From NCBI RefSeq assembly GCF_965279055.1, contig NZ_OZ257125.1:2604001-2668000 (forward strand): DNA of 64,000 nt, read 5' to 3'. Positions 1 to 10,294 of the stretch are shown piece after piece. The position numbers and the translations under genes were made by a program. The notes beneath the pieces are model-generated. The model worked only from the letters and a program-made list of their open reading frames with translations, did not search any database and was not told where the DNA came from. Position 1 is the stretch's first letter; every line of letters starts with the position of its first letter. The stretch comes from Hydrocarboniphaga sp965279055 (GTDB lineage Bacteria; Pseudomonadota; Gammaproteobacteria; Nevskiales; Nevskiaceae).

Positions 1-113
1 GCAATGCCCATCTGCTCGCGCACCGCCGGCTGGCCGACGTAGTCGGCGAGCCGCTGCGGGCGGATCGCGCGCTCGATGCGCTCTTCGTCGGTGCCGCCGA
101 CGCGCGCCGACAC
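1..113 (-). CDS. ruvB: Holliday junction branch-migration ATPase RuvB (5' end only)
   Basis: Only the first 37 codons are in the window; the rest runs off the left edge. RuvB is the ring-shaped AAA+ motor that, with RuvA, drives branch migration of Holliday junctions. The visible part carries the conserved opening of the family, IRPQRLADYVGQPAVREQM, just before where the ATPase domain would begin. The start is taken as GTG at 113, because it follows a GAGGGG ribosome-binding sequence and lies 22 bases after the ruvA stop. It is the last visible gene of the yebC-ruvC-ruvA-ruvB unit. Confidence 0.9.
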   Translation of the reverse strand, partial: MSARVGGTDEERIERAIRPQRLADYVGQPAVREQMGI

Positions 114-135
114 CGCGCGCCCCTCAGAGCCAGGC

Positions 136-729
136 TCAGCGGACCGCACGGCGCAGCGCCTCCTGGATGATCTGCTCGGTGCTCATGCCGTCCTTGTGCA
201 CGGCCTCGGTGAAGCGCTGGATCTCGACCGGCTTGTAGCCGAGCGCCGCGAGCGCGGTGCGCGCTTCCTGCAGCGGGGAAGCCGGGCCCGAAGCGGGTGC
301 GCCGGGCAAGCTGACGACTTCGCCACCGGCCCCGGCCTTGTCGCGCATTTCGACGATCAGACGCTCGGCGGTTTTCTTGCCGACGCCAGGGATCTTGGTC
401 AGCCGCACGACGTCGCCGGCGCGCACCGTCGCCCAGAAATCATCGACGCTGGTGCCGGACAACAGCGCCAGCGCCAGCTTGGGGCCGACACCGGAGACCT
501 TGATCAGCTCGCGAAACAGGCTCTTTTCCACGGCCGAACCAAAGCCGAACAGCAGATGCGCGTCCTCGCGGATCGTCAGATGCGTCAGCAGCGTGACTTG
601 CTCGCCCAGCGGCGGCAGCTTGTAGAAGGTCGACATCGGCGCCTCCAGCTCATAGCCGACGCCGCCGACGTCGAGCAGCAGCAAGGGTGGCTGCTTGGCG
701 ATGAGTTTGCCGCTGAGTCTTCCGATCAT
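136..729 (-). CDS. ruvA: Holliday junction DNA-binding protein RuvA
   Basis: The 197-residue protein has the usual length for RuvA. RuvA tetramers bind four-way junctions and load RuvB rings. It opens with MIGRLSGKLI, typical of the OB-fold domain I, and has two helix-hairpin-helix motifs, GVGPKLALALLSG and IPGVGKKTAERLIVEM, in domain II (about residues 80-125). A flexible linker and the small RuvB-binding domain III close the protein. It lies between ruvC and ruvB in a typical resolvasome operon. A hairpin repeat of about 80 bp separates it from ruvC, which may uncouple their expression. Confidence 0.97.
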   Translation of the reverse strand: MIGRLSGKLIAKQPPLLLLDVGGVGYELEAPMSTFYKLPPLGEQVTLLTHLTIREDAHLLFGFGSAVEKSLFRELIKVSGVGPKLALALLSGTSVDDFWATVRAGDVVRLTKIPGVGKKTAERLIVEMRDKAGAGGEVVSLPGAPASGPASPLQEARTALAALGYKPVEIQRFTEAVHKDGMSTEQIIQEALRRAVR

Positions 730-801
730 GGGGGAAGTATGCCGGCTTTTGGGGGATGACCCAACGAAATCGGCTCAGCAAAACCCGCGCCTGCCGAATT
801 G

Positions 802-879
802 GTCATTCCCGCGAAGGCGGGAATCCAGTACGGCGAGCAACGCGCCCGATCTCTGGATTCCCGCCTTCGCGGGAATGAC
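802..879. repeat. Inverted repeat, ATTCCCGC/GCGGGAAT family
   Basis: Two 27-base arms at 802-828 and 853-879 are perfect reverse complements. Each arm itself contains ATTCCCGC and GCGGGAAT, so the structure is nested. This type of interspersed element, found in the intergenic spaces of many proteobacteria, resembles REP or dRS3-like repeats. A related single arm is at 54647-54671. It sits in the ruvC-ruvA spacer and could fold in the operon mRNA. Confidence 0.85.
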
Positions 880-886
880 AAGCAAA

Positions 887-1414
887 TCAACCCCAGCTCT
901 TGCTCAACGCAATGCCGGCCCGCACGCGGGTGCCGCGAACATGCGCATGGGTCAGTGCAACCGCGAGCGCATCGGCGGCATCGGCGGCCATTTTCAGGGC
1001 CTGCATGTTCAGCAACACCTTGACCATGTGCTGGACCTGATCCTTGTCGGCGCGGCCGTTGCCGACGATCGCCATCTTGACCTGGGCGGCCGCGTATTCG
1101 GCCATCGGCATGCCGGCCCCGGCGATCGCGCAGATCGCGGCGCCGCGCGCCTGGCCGAGCACCAGTGCGCTTTGCGGGTTGGCGCGATTGACGAATGTCT
1201 CTTCGATCGCGACTTCCTGCGGCTGGTATTCGGCAATCAACTCGGCCAGCCCGCGCAGGATTTTCAGCAGCCGGTCCGGCAGCTCGCCGGCGCCGACCGC
1301 AAGACAGCCATGCGCGACATGCAGACTCTTGTGACCGCTGGAATCGATGACGCCCCAGCCCGTCGTTCTCGATCCGGGATCGATGCCAAGAATGCGGATG
1401 GACGCCGTTGCCAA
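887..1414 (-). CDS. ruvC: Crossover junction endodeoxyribonuclease RuvC
   Basis: The 175-residue protein is a normal-length RuvC, the RNase H-fold endonuclease that resolves Holliday junctions. The N-terminal RILGIDPGSRTTGWGVI contains the first catalytic aspartate. VAIEETFVNRANPQSALVLG holds the catalytic glutamate, and the C-terminal HMVKVLLN...AADAADALAVALTHAH segment holds the last acidic residues. Its start lies 3 bases downstream of the yebC stop, so the two are very likely co-transcribed and perhaps translationally coupled. Confidence 0.97.
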   Translation of the reverse strand: MATASIRILGIDPGSRTTGWGVIDSSGHKSLHVAHGCLAVGAGELPDRLLKILRGLAELIAEYQPQEVAIEETFVNRANPQSALVLGQARGAAICAIAGAGMPMAEYAAAQVKMAIVGNGRADKDQVQHMVKVLLNMQALKMAADAADALAVALTHAHVRGTRVRAGIALSKSWG

Positions 1415-1417
1415 ACG

Positions 1418-2137
1418 CTAATCCGGCAGATCGGCGTTGTGATAAACCTCTTGCACGTCGTCGAGTTCTTCCATGCGCTCTAGCAGCTTCTGCAGCGACT
1501 CGGCGGCCTCGCCTTCGACCGCGACGCGGTTCGCCGGCCGCTGCAGCACGCGCGACTGCGCGGGGTTGAGGCCGGCCGCGACCAGAGCGGCTTTCACCGA
1601 CTCGAACGCCGCCGGCGTGGTCAGCACTTCGCACCAGCCGGCGTCGGCCTGCACGTCGTCGGCGCCGGCTTCCAGCGCCGCTTCCATGATTTTTTCTTCC
1701 AGCGAGGCATCGCTGCTGAGATCGAACCACAGCTGGCCGACTTCGCTGAACTGGAAGGCCACCGAGCCGCTGGTGCCCATGTTGCCGCCGTTTTTCGAAA
1801 ACGCATGACGCACTTCGGCGACGGTGCGTGTCGGGTTGTCGGTGACGCAGTCGACCAGCACCGCGATGCCGCCGGGGCCATAGCCTTCGTAGCGCACTTC
1901 TTGCGGCGCTTCGGCGCCTTCACCGCTGGCGCGCTTGATCGCGGCCTCGATGCGGTCCTTGGTCATGTTGACGTCGAGCGCGCGCGACATCGCCAGGCGC
2001 AGACGCGGATTGCCGGCCGGATCGGCGCCGGCCGCACGCACCGCCAAGCCGATCTCGCGGATCAGCTTGGTGAAAAGCTTCGCCTTGACCGCATCGACCG
2101 CATTCTTGCGGCCTTCGATACTCGGACCACGCCCCAT
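1418..2137 (-). CDS. yebC: YebC/PmpR family transcriptional regulator
   Basis: The 239-residue protein belongs to the YebC/PmpR/TACO1 family, known as DNA-binding regulators and, more recently, translation factors that relieve ribosome stalling at proline stretches. It opens with MGRGPSIEGRKNAVDAVKAK and continues with FTKLIREI, close to the conserved start. The central YEGYGPGGIAVLVDCVTDNP and the KNGGNMGTSGSVAFQF segment are hallmark motifs. It is first in the ruv cluster, the common gammaproteobacterial order. The family is certain; the molecular role in this organism is not. Confidence 0.93.
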   Translation of the reverse strand: MGRGPSIEGRKNAVDAVKAKLFTKLIREIGLAVRAAGADPAGNPRLRLAMSRALDVNMTKDRIEAAIKRASGEGAEAPQEVRYEGYGPGGIAVLVDCVTDNPTRTVAEVRHAFSKNGGNMGTSGSVAFQFSEVGQLWFDLSSDASLEEKIMEAALEAGADDVQADAGWCEVLTTPAAFESVKAALVAAGLNPAQSRVLQRPANRVAVEGEAAESLQKLLERMEELDDVQEVYHNADLPD

Positions 2138-2170
2138 GAAGCCTTCCTCTCGCTTGTGGTTCTTTGAACG

Positions 2171-2755
2171 TCAGAACGTCAGACGCAGACCGAAAATGGC
2201 GCCGTCGTCCGCGGTGTAATTACCGTGATTCTTGCTCGAATCAATCCGCACTTTGCGATAGCCCAGATACACCGCGGCATTGCGCAGGATCTGATAGTCC
2301 GCGGTCAGTGCCCAGTCGAGCTGGCTGTCGATGTCGCCCAGGCCCAGCACCTTCGGCTGATACCAGACATAGCCCTGGAAGCCGAGCCGGTCGAAGCCGG
2401 CGAAGCGCACATCGAACTGGCCGCCGATCGCCGCGCCGCCACCGGTATCGACCTTGGTGTCGGTGTACTGGCCGCGCAGGCCAATACCGGCGGTGAGCTT
2501 GGCTTCCTGGGCACCGGCGTCGCCACTGAGCATGAAGCCGGCGTGCAGGTTGGTCAGGCTCAGGTTCTTGTCGTCGCTGTACAGGCCGCCGAGCTGGTAT
2601 TCACCGTCGGCGTTGTTGAACACATGCGACAGCGGCCCGCTGAACTGGCCGAATACCGCGTCGTCGTTGATGTTCAGATCCAGCGTCTCGGCCTTCGCCG
2701 GCAGCGCCGCTGCAGTGAGCAGAACCGCAGCGAGCCATCCATGGAGCTTGGTCAT
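2171..2755 (-). CDS. YfaZ-like outer-membrane protein
   Basis: The 194-residue protein begins with a clear Sec signal peptide (MTKLHGWLAAVLLTAAALPAKA, cleavage near AKA/ET). The mature part alternates short beta strands rich in aromatic residues and glycine and ends in LRLTF, a typical terminal-Phe outer-membrane barrel signature. Spacing of NADGEYQLGGLYS and similar strands matches the YfaZ family of unknown function. The ATG at 2755 is chosen over an in-frame ATG 12 codons upstream because AAGGAAAA precedes it at the right distance and the signal peptide starts there. It is downstream of lpd on the same strand and may be a separate unit. Confidence 0.7.
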   Translation of the reverse strand: MTKLHGWLAAVLLTAAALPAKAETLDLNINDDAVFGQFSGPLSHVFNNADGEYQLGGLYSDDKNLSLTNLHAGFMLSGDAGAQEAKLTAGIGLRGQYTDTKVDTGGGAAIGGQFDVRFAGFDRLGFQGYVWYQPKVLGLGDIDSQLDWALTADYQILRNAAVYLGYRKVRIDSSKNHGNYTADDGAIFGLRLTF

Positions 2756-2803
2756 TATTGTCGTTTTCCTTTTATGTTTTATTGCCGACATCCTGCCAGC
2801 CGA

Positions 2804-4246
2804 TCAGGCTTTGCGCGGCGGCTTGTTGACCGCGTGCACAGCACGGTTGTCGCAGAGCAGCACTGCGTCGTGGAAAGTCTCCGACAGCGACGGATGACCA
2901 TGCACGGTCAGCGCGATGTCTTCGCAGGTGGCCGAATATTCGATCGCCAGCACCGACTCCGCGATCATCTCCGACGTATGCGGGCCGACCATGTGCACGC
3001 CCAGAATGCGGTCGGTCTTGACGTCGGCGATGACCTTGCAGATGCCGATGTTCTGTTCCATCGCCTTGGCGCGGCCGGACGGCACGAACGAGGCGGTGCC
3101 GGTCTTGACCTCGAAGCCCTGCGCCTTGGCCTGCTCTTCCGACAAGCCGACCCAGGACACTTCCGGATTGGTGTAGATCACCGACGGAATCGCGTTGTAG
3201 TTGAGCTGCGTGTGGTGCCCGGCGAGCTGCTCGGCCAGCGCGACGCCTTCCTCGATCGCCTTGTGCGCGAGCATCGGGTTGCCGATGACGTCGCCCACCG
3301 CATAGACGCCGGCGACGCTGGTCTTGTAATGCGCGTCGACCTTGACGAAGCCCTTTTCATCGAAGGCCACGCCGATTTCCCTGGCGTTGACGCCGTCGGT
3401 GTACGGACGGCGGCCGACCGCGACGATCAGCTTGTCGAACTCCTCGGTCTTCTTCTCGCCGTTCTGGTCGTATTCGACGGTGACGCCGCTCTTGCCGGCC
3501 TTGGCGCCGAGCACCTTGGCGCCGAGACGGATGTCCAGGCCCTGCTTGGTCAGATGCTTCAGCGTTTCCTTGGCCACGGCCTGATCGACCATCGGCAGGA
3601 AGGTCGGCAGCGCTTCGATGATGACGGTCTTGGCTCCGAGACGGCTCCAGACACTGCCGAGCTCGGTGCCGATGACGCCGGCGCCGATCACGCCGAGACG
3701 CTTCGGCACCTCGGCCAGATCCAGCGCGCCCCAGCTGTCGATGATCTTGTCGCCGTCGAACGGCGCGATCTTCAGGTTCACCGGCGCCGAGCCGGTGGCG
3801 ATGACGATGTGCTTGCCGACCAGCTCCTGGGTCTTGCCGTCGTGGTCCTTGAACTCGACCTTGCCGTCGCCGAGCAGCTTGCCGTAGCCGAACAGGCCGG
3901 TGACCTTGTTGGCCTGGAACAGTGCCTTGATGCCGCCGGTGAGATCGCGCGACACCTTGGTCTTGCGCGCCTGCATCTTGGCGAGATCGAAACTGACCGG
4001 GCCGGCCGAGATGCCGTGTTTTTCGAATTCGTGCTGGGCGCGATGCACCAGCTCGGACGATTCCAGCAGCGCCTTGGAAGGAATGCAGCCGGCGTTGAGG
4101 CAGGTGCCGCCGAAGGCCGGCGTCTTGTCGGTGTTCAGCCAGGCGTCGATACAAACGGTCTTGAAACCAAGCTGCGCGGCGCGGATCGCGGTGGGATAAC
4201 CGGCCGGACCACCGCCGATCACGATAACGTCGTAGTTTTCGCTCAT
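2804..4246 (-). CDS. lpdA: Dihydrolipoyl dehydrogenase (E3)
   Basis: The 480-residue flavoprotein reoxidises dihydrolipoamide in 2-oxoacid dehydrogenase complexes. The FAD-binding motif VIVIGGGPAGYPTAIRAA is at the N-terminus. The redox disulphide lies in GGTCLNAGCIPSK (Cys49 and Cys54). The NAD-binding VIGAGVIGTELG is central, and the C-terminal HGHPSLSETFHDAV carries the catalytic His-Glu pair. The start at 4246 (MSENYDV) gives the normal length; an open frame extends upstream but is not conserved. It stands apart from sucAB (12-16 kb), so this E3 is probably shared by several complexes. Confidence 0.95.
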   Translation of the reverse strand: MSENYDVIVIGGGPAGYPTAIRAAQLGFKTVCIDAWLNTDKTPAFGGTCLNAGCIPSKALLESSELVHRAQHEFEKHGISAGPVSFDLAKMQARKTKVSRDLTGGIKALFQANKVTGLFGYGKLLGDGKVEFKDHDGKTQELVGKHIVIATGSAPVNLKIAPFDGDKIIDSWGALDLAEVPKRLGVIGAGVIGTELGSVWSRLGAKTVIIEALPTFLPMVDQAVAKETLKHLTKQGLDIRLGAKVLGAKAGKSGVTVEYDQNGEKKTEEFDKLIVAVGRRPYTDGVNAREIGVAFDEKGFVKVDAHYKTSVAGVYAVGDVIGNPMLAHKAIEEGVALAEQLAGHHTQLNYNAIPSVIYTNPEVSWVGLSEEQAKAQGFEVKTGTASFVPSGRAKAMEQNIGICKVIADVKTDRILGVHMVGPHTSEMIAESVLAIEYSATCEDIALTVHGHPSLSETFHDAVLLCDNRAVHAVNKPPRKA

Positions 4247-4367
4247 TTTTATCTCTGGTTGATCACGCCTATTGTAGCGCCAAGCGTATGGCCTTGGCTT
4301 GCACGAGCCCCAGCATGAAACTTGCTGTGCGCAGACGGGACCAGGCCAAGACCAACAAGAACAGAAG

Positions 4368-6914
<2,547 letters not shown>

Positions 6915-6938
6915 CGCCTGGCGCCGCCGCGCCGCCGA

Positions 6939-7409
6939 TCAGCGGCTCGGCGGCGTCCAGGTCCAGTCGTCCTGGGGACCGTAGTCGGTGTCCATCTGCT
7001 TGATGCGCTGTTCTTTCATTTCATCGCCGACGCACTGGCTCGGCTCGCATTCGTCCGGACCGTTCACCACCTGGCGATGGAAGGCATCGGCGATGTTCTC
7101 GGTCCAGCCTTTCCTGAAAGGCACGCTGTTGTTCGGATCGAGGTCCGGCAGATTCTTGAGCATGCGATCGAACTTGGGATCACGCTCGCGCAGGCTGCGC
7201 TGCTGCGGCAGCAGCACGTCGAACTCCAGCGGCGCCGGTTCGCTGGCTTGCGGTGCCTGAACCAGGATCGAGGGCTCGTCTGCGACTGCAGTAGCTGCAG
7301 CAGGTGATGCAGGTGCAGCAGGTGCTGCAGCTACTGCAGGCAATGTCAGATCGGCGGCGCTGACCGCGATCGGCAGCAGGGCGAGGATCGCGGCAAATCT
7401 CCGGCTCAC
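6939..7409 (-). CDS. Small exported protein of unknown function
   Basis: A protein of about 156 residues that I do not recognise. The start is taken as GTG 7409, which gives an N-terminus SRRFAAILALLPIAVSAADL resembling a Sec signal peptide; GTG 7436 is an alternative. A low-complexity Ala/Pro stretch (DNA of repeated CTGCAG-type units at about 7290-7342) follows. The rest is a charged, soluble region with two cysteines (DECEPSQCVGDE) and a Trp/Pro-rich end. It follows eda closely on the same strand (about 30 bases) and converges on glgP with a 24-base gap. A periplasmic location is inferred from the leader only. Confidence 0.55.
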   Translation of the reverse strand: MSRRFAAILALLPIAVSAADLTLPAVAAAPAAPASPAAATAVADEPSILVQAPQASEPAPLEFDVLLPQQRSLRERDPKFDRMLKNLPDLDPNNSVPFRKGWTENIADAFHRQVVNGPDECEPSQCVGDEMKEQRIKQMDTDYGPQDDWTWTPPSR

Positions 7410-7437
7410 GGCGCTGTGAACCGGTCGCCGCGACACG

Positions 7438-8064
7438 CTATTTCGCAGCCAGCTGCGACGCGGCCTTTGCCAATGCGGTGATCTCACTCCAGCGTCCCTG
7501 CTCGACCATCTCCTGCGGCGCCAGCCACGAGCCGCCGACGCAGGCGACATTCGGCAGCGCCAGAAATTGCGGCGCCGTCGTCACGTCGATGCCGCCGGTG
7601 GGACAGAAGCGCACATCGGCGAACACGCTGCCCAGAGCCTTCAGCATGCCGATGCCGCCGGCCTGCTGCGCCGGAAACAACTTCATCGCGGTGAAGCCGG
7701 CATCACGCCGCAGCATCACGTCGGACGGTGTCATCGAGCCCGGCAGGAACGGCAGGCCGGAGGCGAGGATCGCGTCGAGCAGTGCCGGCGTCAGCCCGGG
7801 GCTGACGCCGAACTTCGCGCCGGCAGCCAGCGATGCGTTGAGATCCTGCACGCGCGTGATCGTGCCGACGCCGACCACCGCGTCCGGCACCTGCTCGCCG
7901 ATCGCGCGTATCGCATCGAGTGCGACCGGCGTGCGCAAGGTGACTTCGAGCACCCGAATGCCGCCTTCCACCAGCGCGCGCGCCAGTGGCACCGCGTGTT
8001 CGAGGCGCTTGACCACGATCACCGGAATCACCGGGCCCAGCGCAAGGATGTCGTCGATCTTCAT
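7438..8064 (-). CDS. eda: KDPG aldolase (2-dehydro-3-deoxyphosphogluconate aldolase)
   Basis: The 208-residue enzyme splits KDPG into pyruvate and glyceraldehyde-3-phosphate, the last step of the Entner-Doudoroff pathway. The segment VLEVTLRTPVALDAIRAI contains the catalytic glutamate/arginine region. VGVGTITRVQDL is characteristic of the family. The Schiff-base lysine lies in GFTAMKLFPAQQAGG. The C-terminal CPTGGIDVTTAPQFLALPNV is the phosphate-binding part. It follows edd on the same strand, but a repeat element of about 115 bp lies between them. Confidence 0.96.
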   Translation of the reverse strand: MKIDDILALGPVIPVIVVKRLEHAVPLARALVEGGIRVLEVTLRTPVALDAIRAIGEQVPDAVVGVGTITRVQDLNASLAAGAKFGVSPGLTPALLDAILASGLPFLPGSMTPSDVMLRRDAGFTAMKLFPAQQAGGIGMLKALGSVFADVRFCPTGGIDVTTAPQFLALPNVACVGGSWLAPQEMVEQGRWSEITALAKAASQLAAK

Positions 8065-8088
8065 ATCGGCACTCGTACTGTTGTATTT

Positions 8089-8203
8089 CCTTCTACCCGC
8101 GGGAGAAGGTGGCGCGAAGCGCCGGATGAGGGACTCTCAGCGATGCAGCTGCCATCTGGACTGAAACACCCTCACCCCTGCCCCTCTCCCGGAGGGAGAG
8201 GGG
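8089..8203. repeat. REP-like composite hairpin element between edd and eda
   Basis: The segment has a near-palindromic CCTTCTACCCGCGGGAGAAGG at one end, then GGCGCGAAGCGCC. At the other end is a perfect hairpin CCCCTCTCCC-GGA-GGGAGAGGGG (8181-8203). The same organisation and core sequence recur at 22538-22660, and a hairpin-only version occurs at 40571-40615, so this is a family of dispersed repeats. Confidence 0.75.
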
Positions 8204-8231
8204 ATTGCGGCCGAGCCGGCACCATCCGGAT

Positions 8232-10112
8232 TTACGCGGCTTCGACCTTGTCGGCTTCCAAAACGTTCACCGTCTGCGGCATTTCATAAGGCGCATAGAT
8301 CTGCGCGCCCTGCTCGGCTCCGGCCGCATGCAGCCGCGCGTTGGTGAACAGCTCGCGACCCATGCCGTGCTCGTTGCCGCTGGTATCGACCACCGAGGGC
8401 GAGCGCAGCTCCCATTCCGACGGCGGCACGCGCACGAAGCACTCGCCGGTTTCCGCATCGAGCCGAATGATGTCGCCGCTGCGCACCAGCGCCAGCGGAC
8501 CGCCGGCCAGACATTCCGGCGTCACGTGAATTGCGGCCGGCACCTTGCCGGACGCGCCGGACATGCGGCCGTCGGTGATCAGCGCGACCTTGAAACCCTC
8601 GTCCTGCAGCACGCCCAGCGCCGGCGTCAGCTTGTGCAACTCCGGCATGCCGTTGGCGCGCGGCCCCTGAAAGCGCACGACGGCGACGAAATCGCGCTTG
8701 AGTTCGCCACGCTTGAACGCGGACTGCACCGCTTCCTGGCTGTCGAACACGATCGCCGGCGCCTCGACGATGCGATGCTCGGGCTTGACCGACGACACCT
8801 TGATCACCGAGCGGCCGAGATTGCCGGTCAGCAAGCGCAGGCCGCCGTCGGCGCTGAACGGCGCGCTCGCCGGCCGCAGGATCGTGTCGTCGAGACTCTG
8901 CGCCGGTGCATCGCGCCAGCTCAGCGCGCCGTCGACCAGCACCGGCTCCTGTGCGTAATGACGCAGGCCATGCCCGGCGACGGTCTCGACGTCGCCATGC
9001 AGCAGGCCGTTGTCCAGCAGATTGGCGATCAGGTAAGCCATGCCGCCGGCAGCATGGAAATGATTCACGTCGGCCTTGCCGTTCGGATAGACCTTGGCCA
9101 TCAGCGGAATCACCGCGGACAGGTCGGCGAAATCGTCCCAGTTGATCAGGATGCCGGCGGCGCGCGCGATGGCGACCATGTGGATGGTGTGATTGGTCGA
9201 GCCGCCGGTCGCGTGCAGGCCGATGATGCCGTTGACGATGCTGCGCTCGTCGACGATGTCGCACAGCGGACGGTACTCGTCGCCGAGCGCGGTGATCTTC
9301 GCGGCGCGCGCCGCTGCCGCCGCGGTCAGTGCATCGCGCAGCGGCGTATACGGATTGATGAAGGCCGAGCCCGGCAGATGCAGGCCCATGATCTCCATCA
9401 GCATCTGGTTGGAATTCGCGGTGCCGTAAAACGTGCAGGTGCCGGCGCCGTGATACGAAGCCGCCTCGGATTCCAGCAGCGCCTCGCGGCCGACCTTGCC
9501 TTCGGCATAGAGCTGGCGCGTCTTCGCCTTGGCGTCGTTGGAAATGCCGGACGTCATCGGCCCGGCCGGCACGAAGATCACCGGCAGATGGCCGAAATGC
9601 AGCGCTCCCATCAGCAGGCCGGGCACGATCTTGTCGCACACGCCCAGGCACAGCACCGCGTCGAAGCTGTTGTGCGACAGCGCAACTGCGGTGGCCATCG
9701 CGATCACGTCGCGCGAGAACAGGCTCAGCTCCATGCCGGGCTCGCCTTGCGTGACACCGTCGCACATCGCCGGCACGCCGCCAGCATATTGCGCCACCGC
9801 ACCGGCCTTGCGCGCGGCCTGCTTGATGATCTCGGGATAATGCTGCAGCGGCTGATGCGCGGACAGCATGTCGTTGTACGCGGAGACGATGGCCAGGTTC
9901 GGCCAGCGACCGGCACGCAACTGCTGCTTGTCGTCGTGGTCAGCCGCCGCGAACGCGTGCGCGAGGTTCGTGCACGACATGTGCGAGCGCACCGTGCCGG
10001 CGAGTTTCGCTGCCTTCATCCGCGCCAGATAGGCGCTGCGCAGAGGCGCGCTGCGCGTGACGATGCGTTGCGTGACCGCGGCGATGACCGGATGCAGCTG
10101 GGCGTGTTGCAT
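8232..10112 (-). CDS. edd: 6-phosphogluconate dehydratase
   Basis: The 626-residue [4Fe-4S] dehydratase converts 6-phosphogluconate to KDPG. Family features are AIVSAYNDMLSAHQPLQHYP near residue 75, MCDGVTQGEPGMELSLFSRD, the cluster cysteine contexts CLGVCDKIVPGLLMGAL and GTCTFYGTANSNQMLMEIMG, and ITDGRMSGASGKVPAAIHVT near the C-terminus. The ATG at 10112 is selected because AGGGAGA lies just upstream and the protein then begins MQHAQLHPV, as expected. It is divergent from zwf and shares with it a control region containing a perfect 18-bp palindrome. Confidence 0.96.
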   Translation of the reverse strand: MQHAQLHPVIAAVTQRIVTRSAPLRSAYLARMKAAKLAGTVRSHMSCTNLAHAFAAADHDDKQQLRAGRWPNLAIVSAYNDMLSAHQPLQHYPEIIKQAARKAGAVAQYAGGVPAMCDGVTQGEPGMELSLFSRDVIAMATAVALSHNSFDAVLCLGVCDKIVPGLLMGALHFGHLPVIFVPAGPMTSGISNDAKAKTRQLYAEGKVGREALLESEAASYHGAGTCTFYGTANSNQMLMEIMGLHLPGSAFINPYTPLRDALTAAAAARAAKITALGDEYRPLCDIVDERSIVNGIIGLHATGGSTNHTIHMVAIARAAGILINWDDFADLSAVIPLMAKVYPNGKADVNHFHAAGGMAYLIANLLDNGLLHGDVETVAGHGLRHYAQEPVLVDGALSWRDAPAQSLDDTILRPASAPFSADGGLRLLTGNLGRSVIKVSSVKPEHRIVEAPAIVFDSQEAVQSAFKRGELKRDFVAVVRFQGPRANGMPELHKLTPALGVLQDEGFKVALITDGRMSGASGKVPAAIHVTPECLAGGPLALVRSGDIIRLDAETGECFVRVPPSEWELRSPSVVDTSGNEHGMGRELFTNARLHAAGAEQGAQIYAPYEMPQTVNVLEADKVEAA

Positions 10113-10264
10113 GACATCTCCCTGTGCGGATAATCGCACTGGCAAAAGCTGAGCCACGACGAGCTGGCCCGGGATGCAGATGGACCCTTCGCTGGCTTGC
10201 ACGTTCCGATCCGTGGAACGCCGCCGGTTCACATCGCCGCGCCATTCTATGCAAAAATGCCCGC

Positions 10265-10282
10265 TGTGAAAACGTTTTCACA
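10265..10282. promoter_or_regulatory. Perfect 18-bp palindrome, LacI-family-type operator
   Basis: TGTGAAAACGTTTTCACA reads the same on both strands and has the central CG step typical of LacI/GalR-family operators. It lies between divergent edd and zwf, 12 bases before the zwf GTG, and so would sit in the zwf leader. Known proteobacterial edd/zwf control uses HexR or LacI-type repressors; this site looks LacI-type rather than HexR-type. No regulator gene of that family is in the window. Confidence 0.6.
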
Positions 10283-10294
10283 AAGGAGCGCGAC

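Noticed and set aside
802..879. Hairpin repeat considered as a transcription terminator
   Set aside because: There is no T run after either stem, and related copies occur elsewhere, so a dispersed repeat fits better.
2225..4318. 697-residue open frame on the plus strand across the YfaZ-like and lpd genes
   Set aside because: It is antisense to well-supported genes, has no family motifs, and is a by-product of GC-rich third positions.
7290..7342. CTGCAG-rich short repeat considered as a CRISPR or tandem-repeat locus
   Set aside because: The units are irregular, without spacers, and encode an Ala/Pro stretch in frame.
8205..10133. Long plus-strand open frame opposite edd
   Set aside because: It is antisense to a fully conserved dehydratase and starts inside a repeat.
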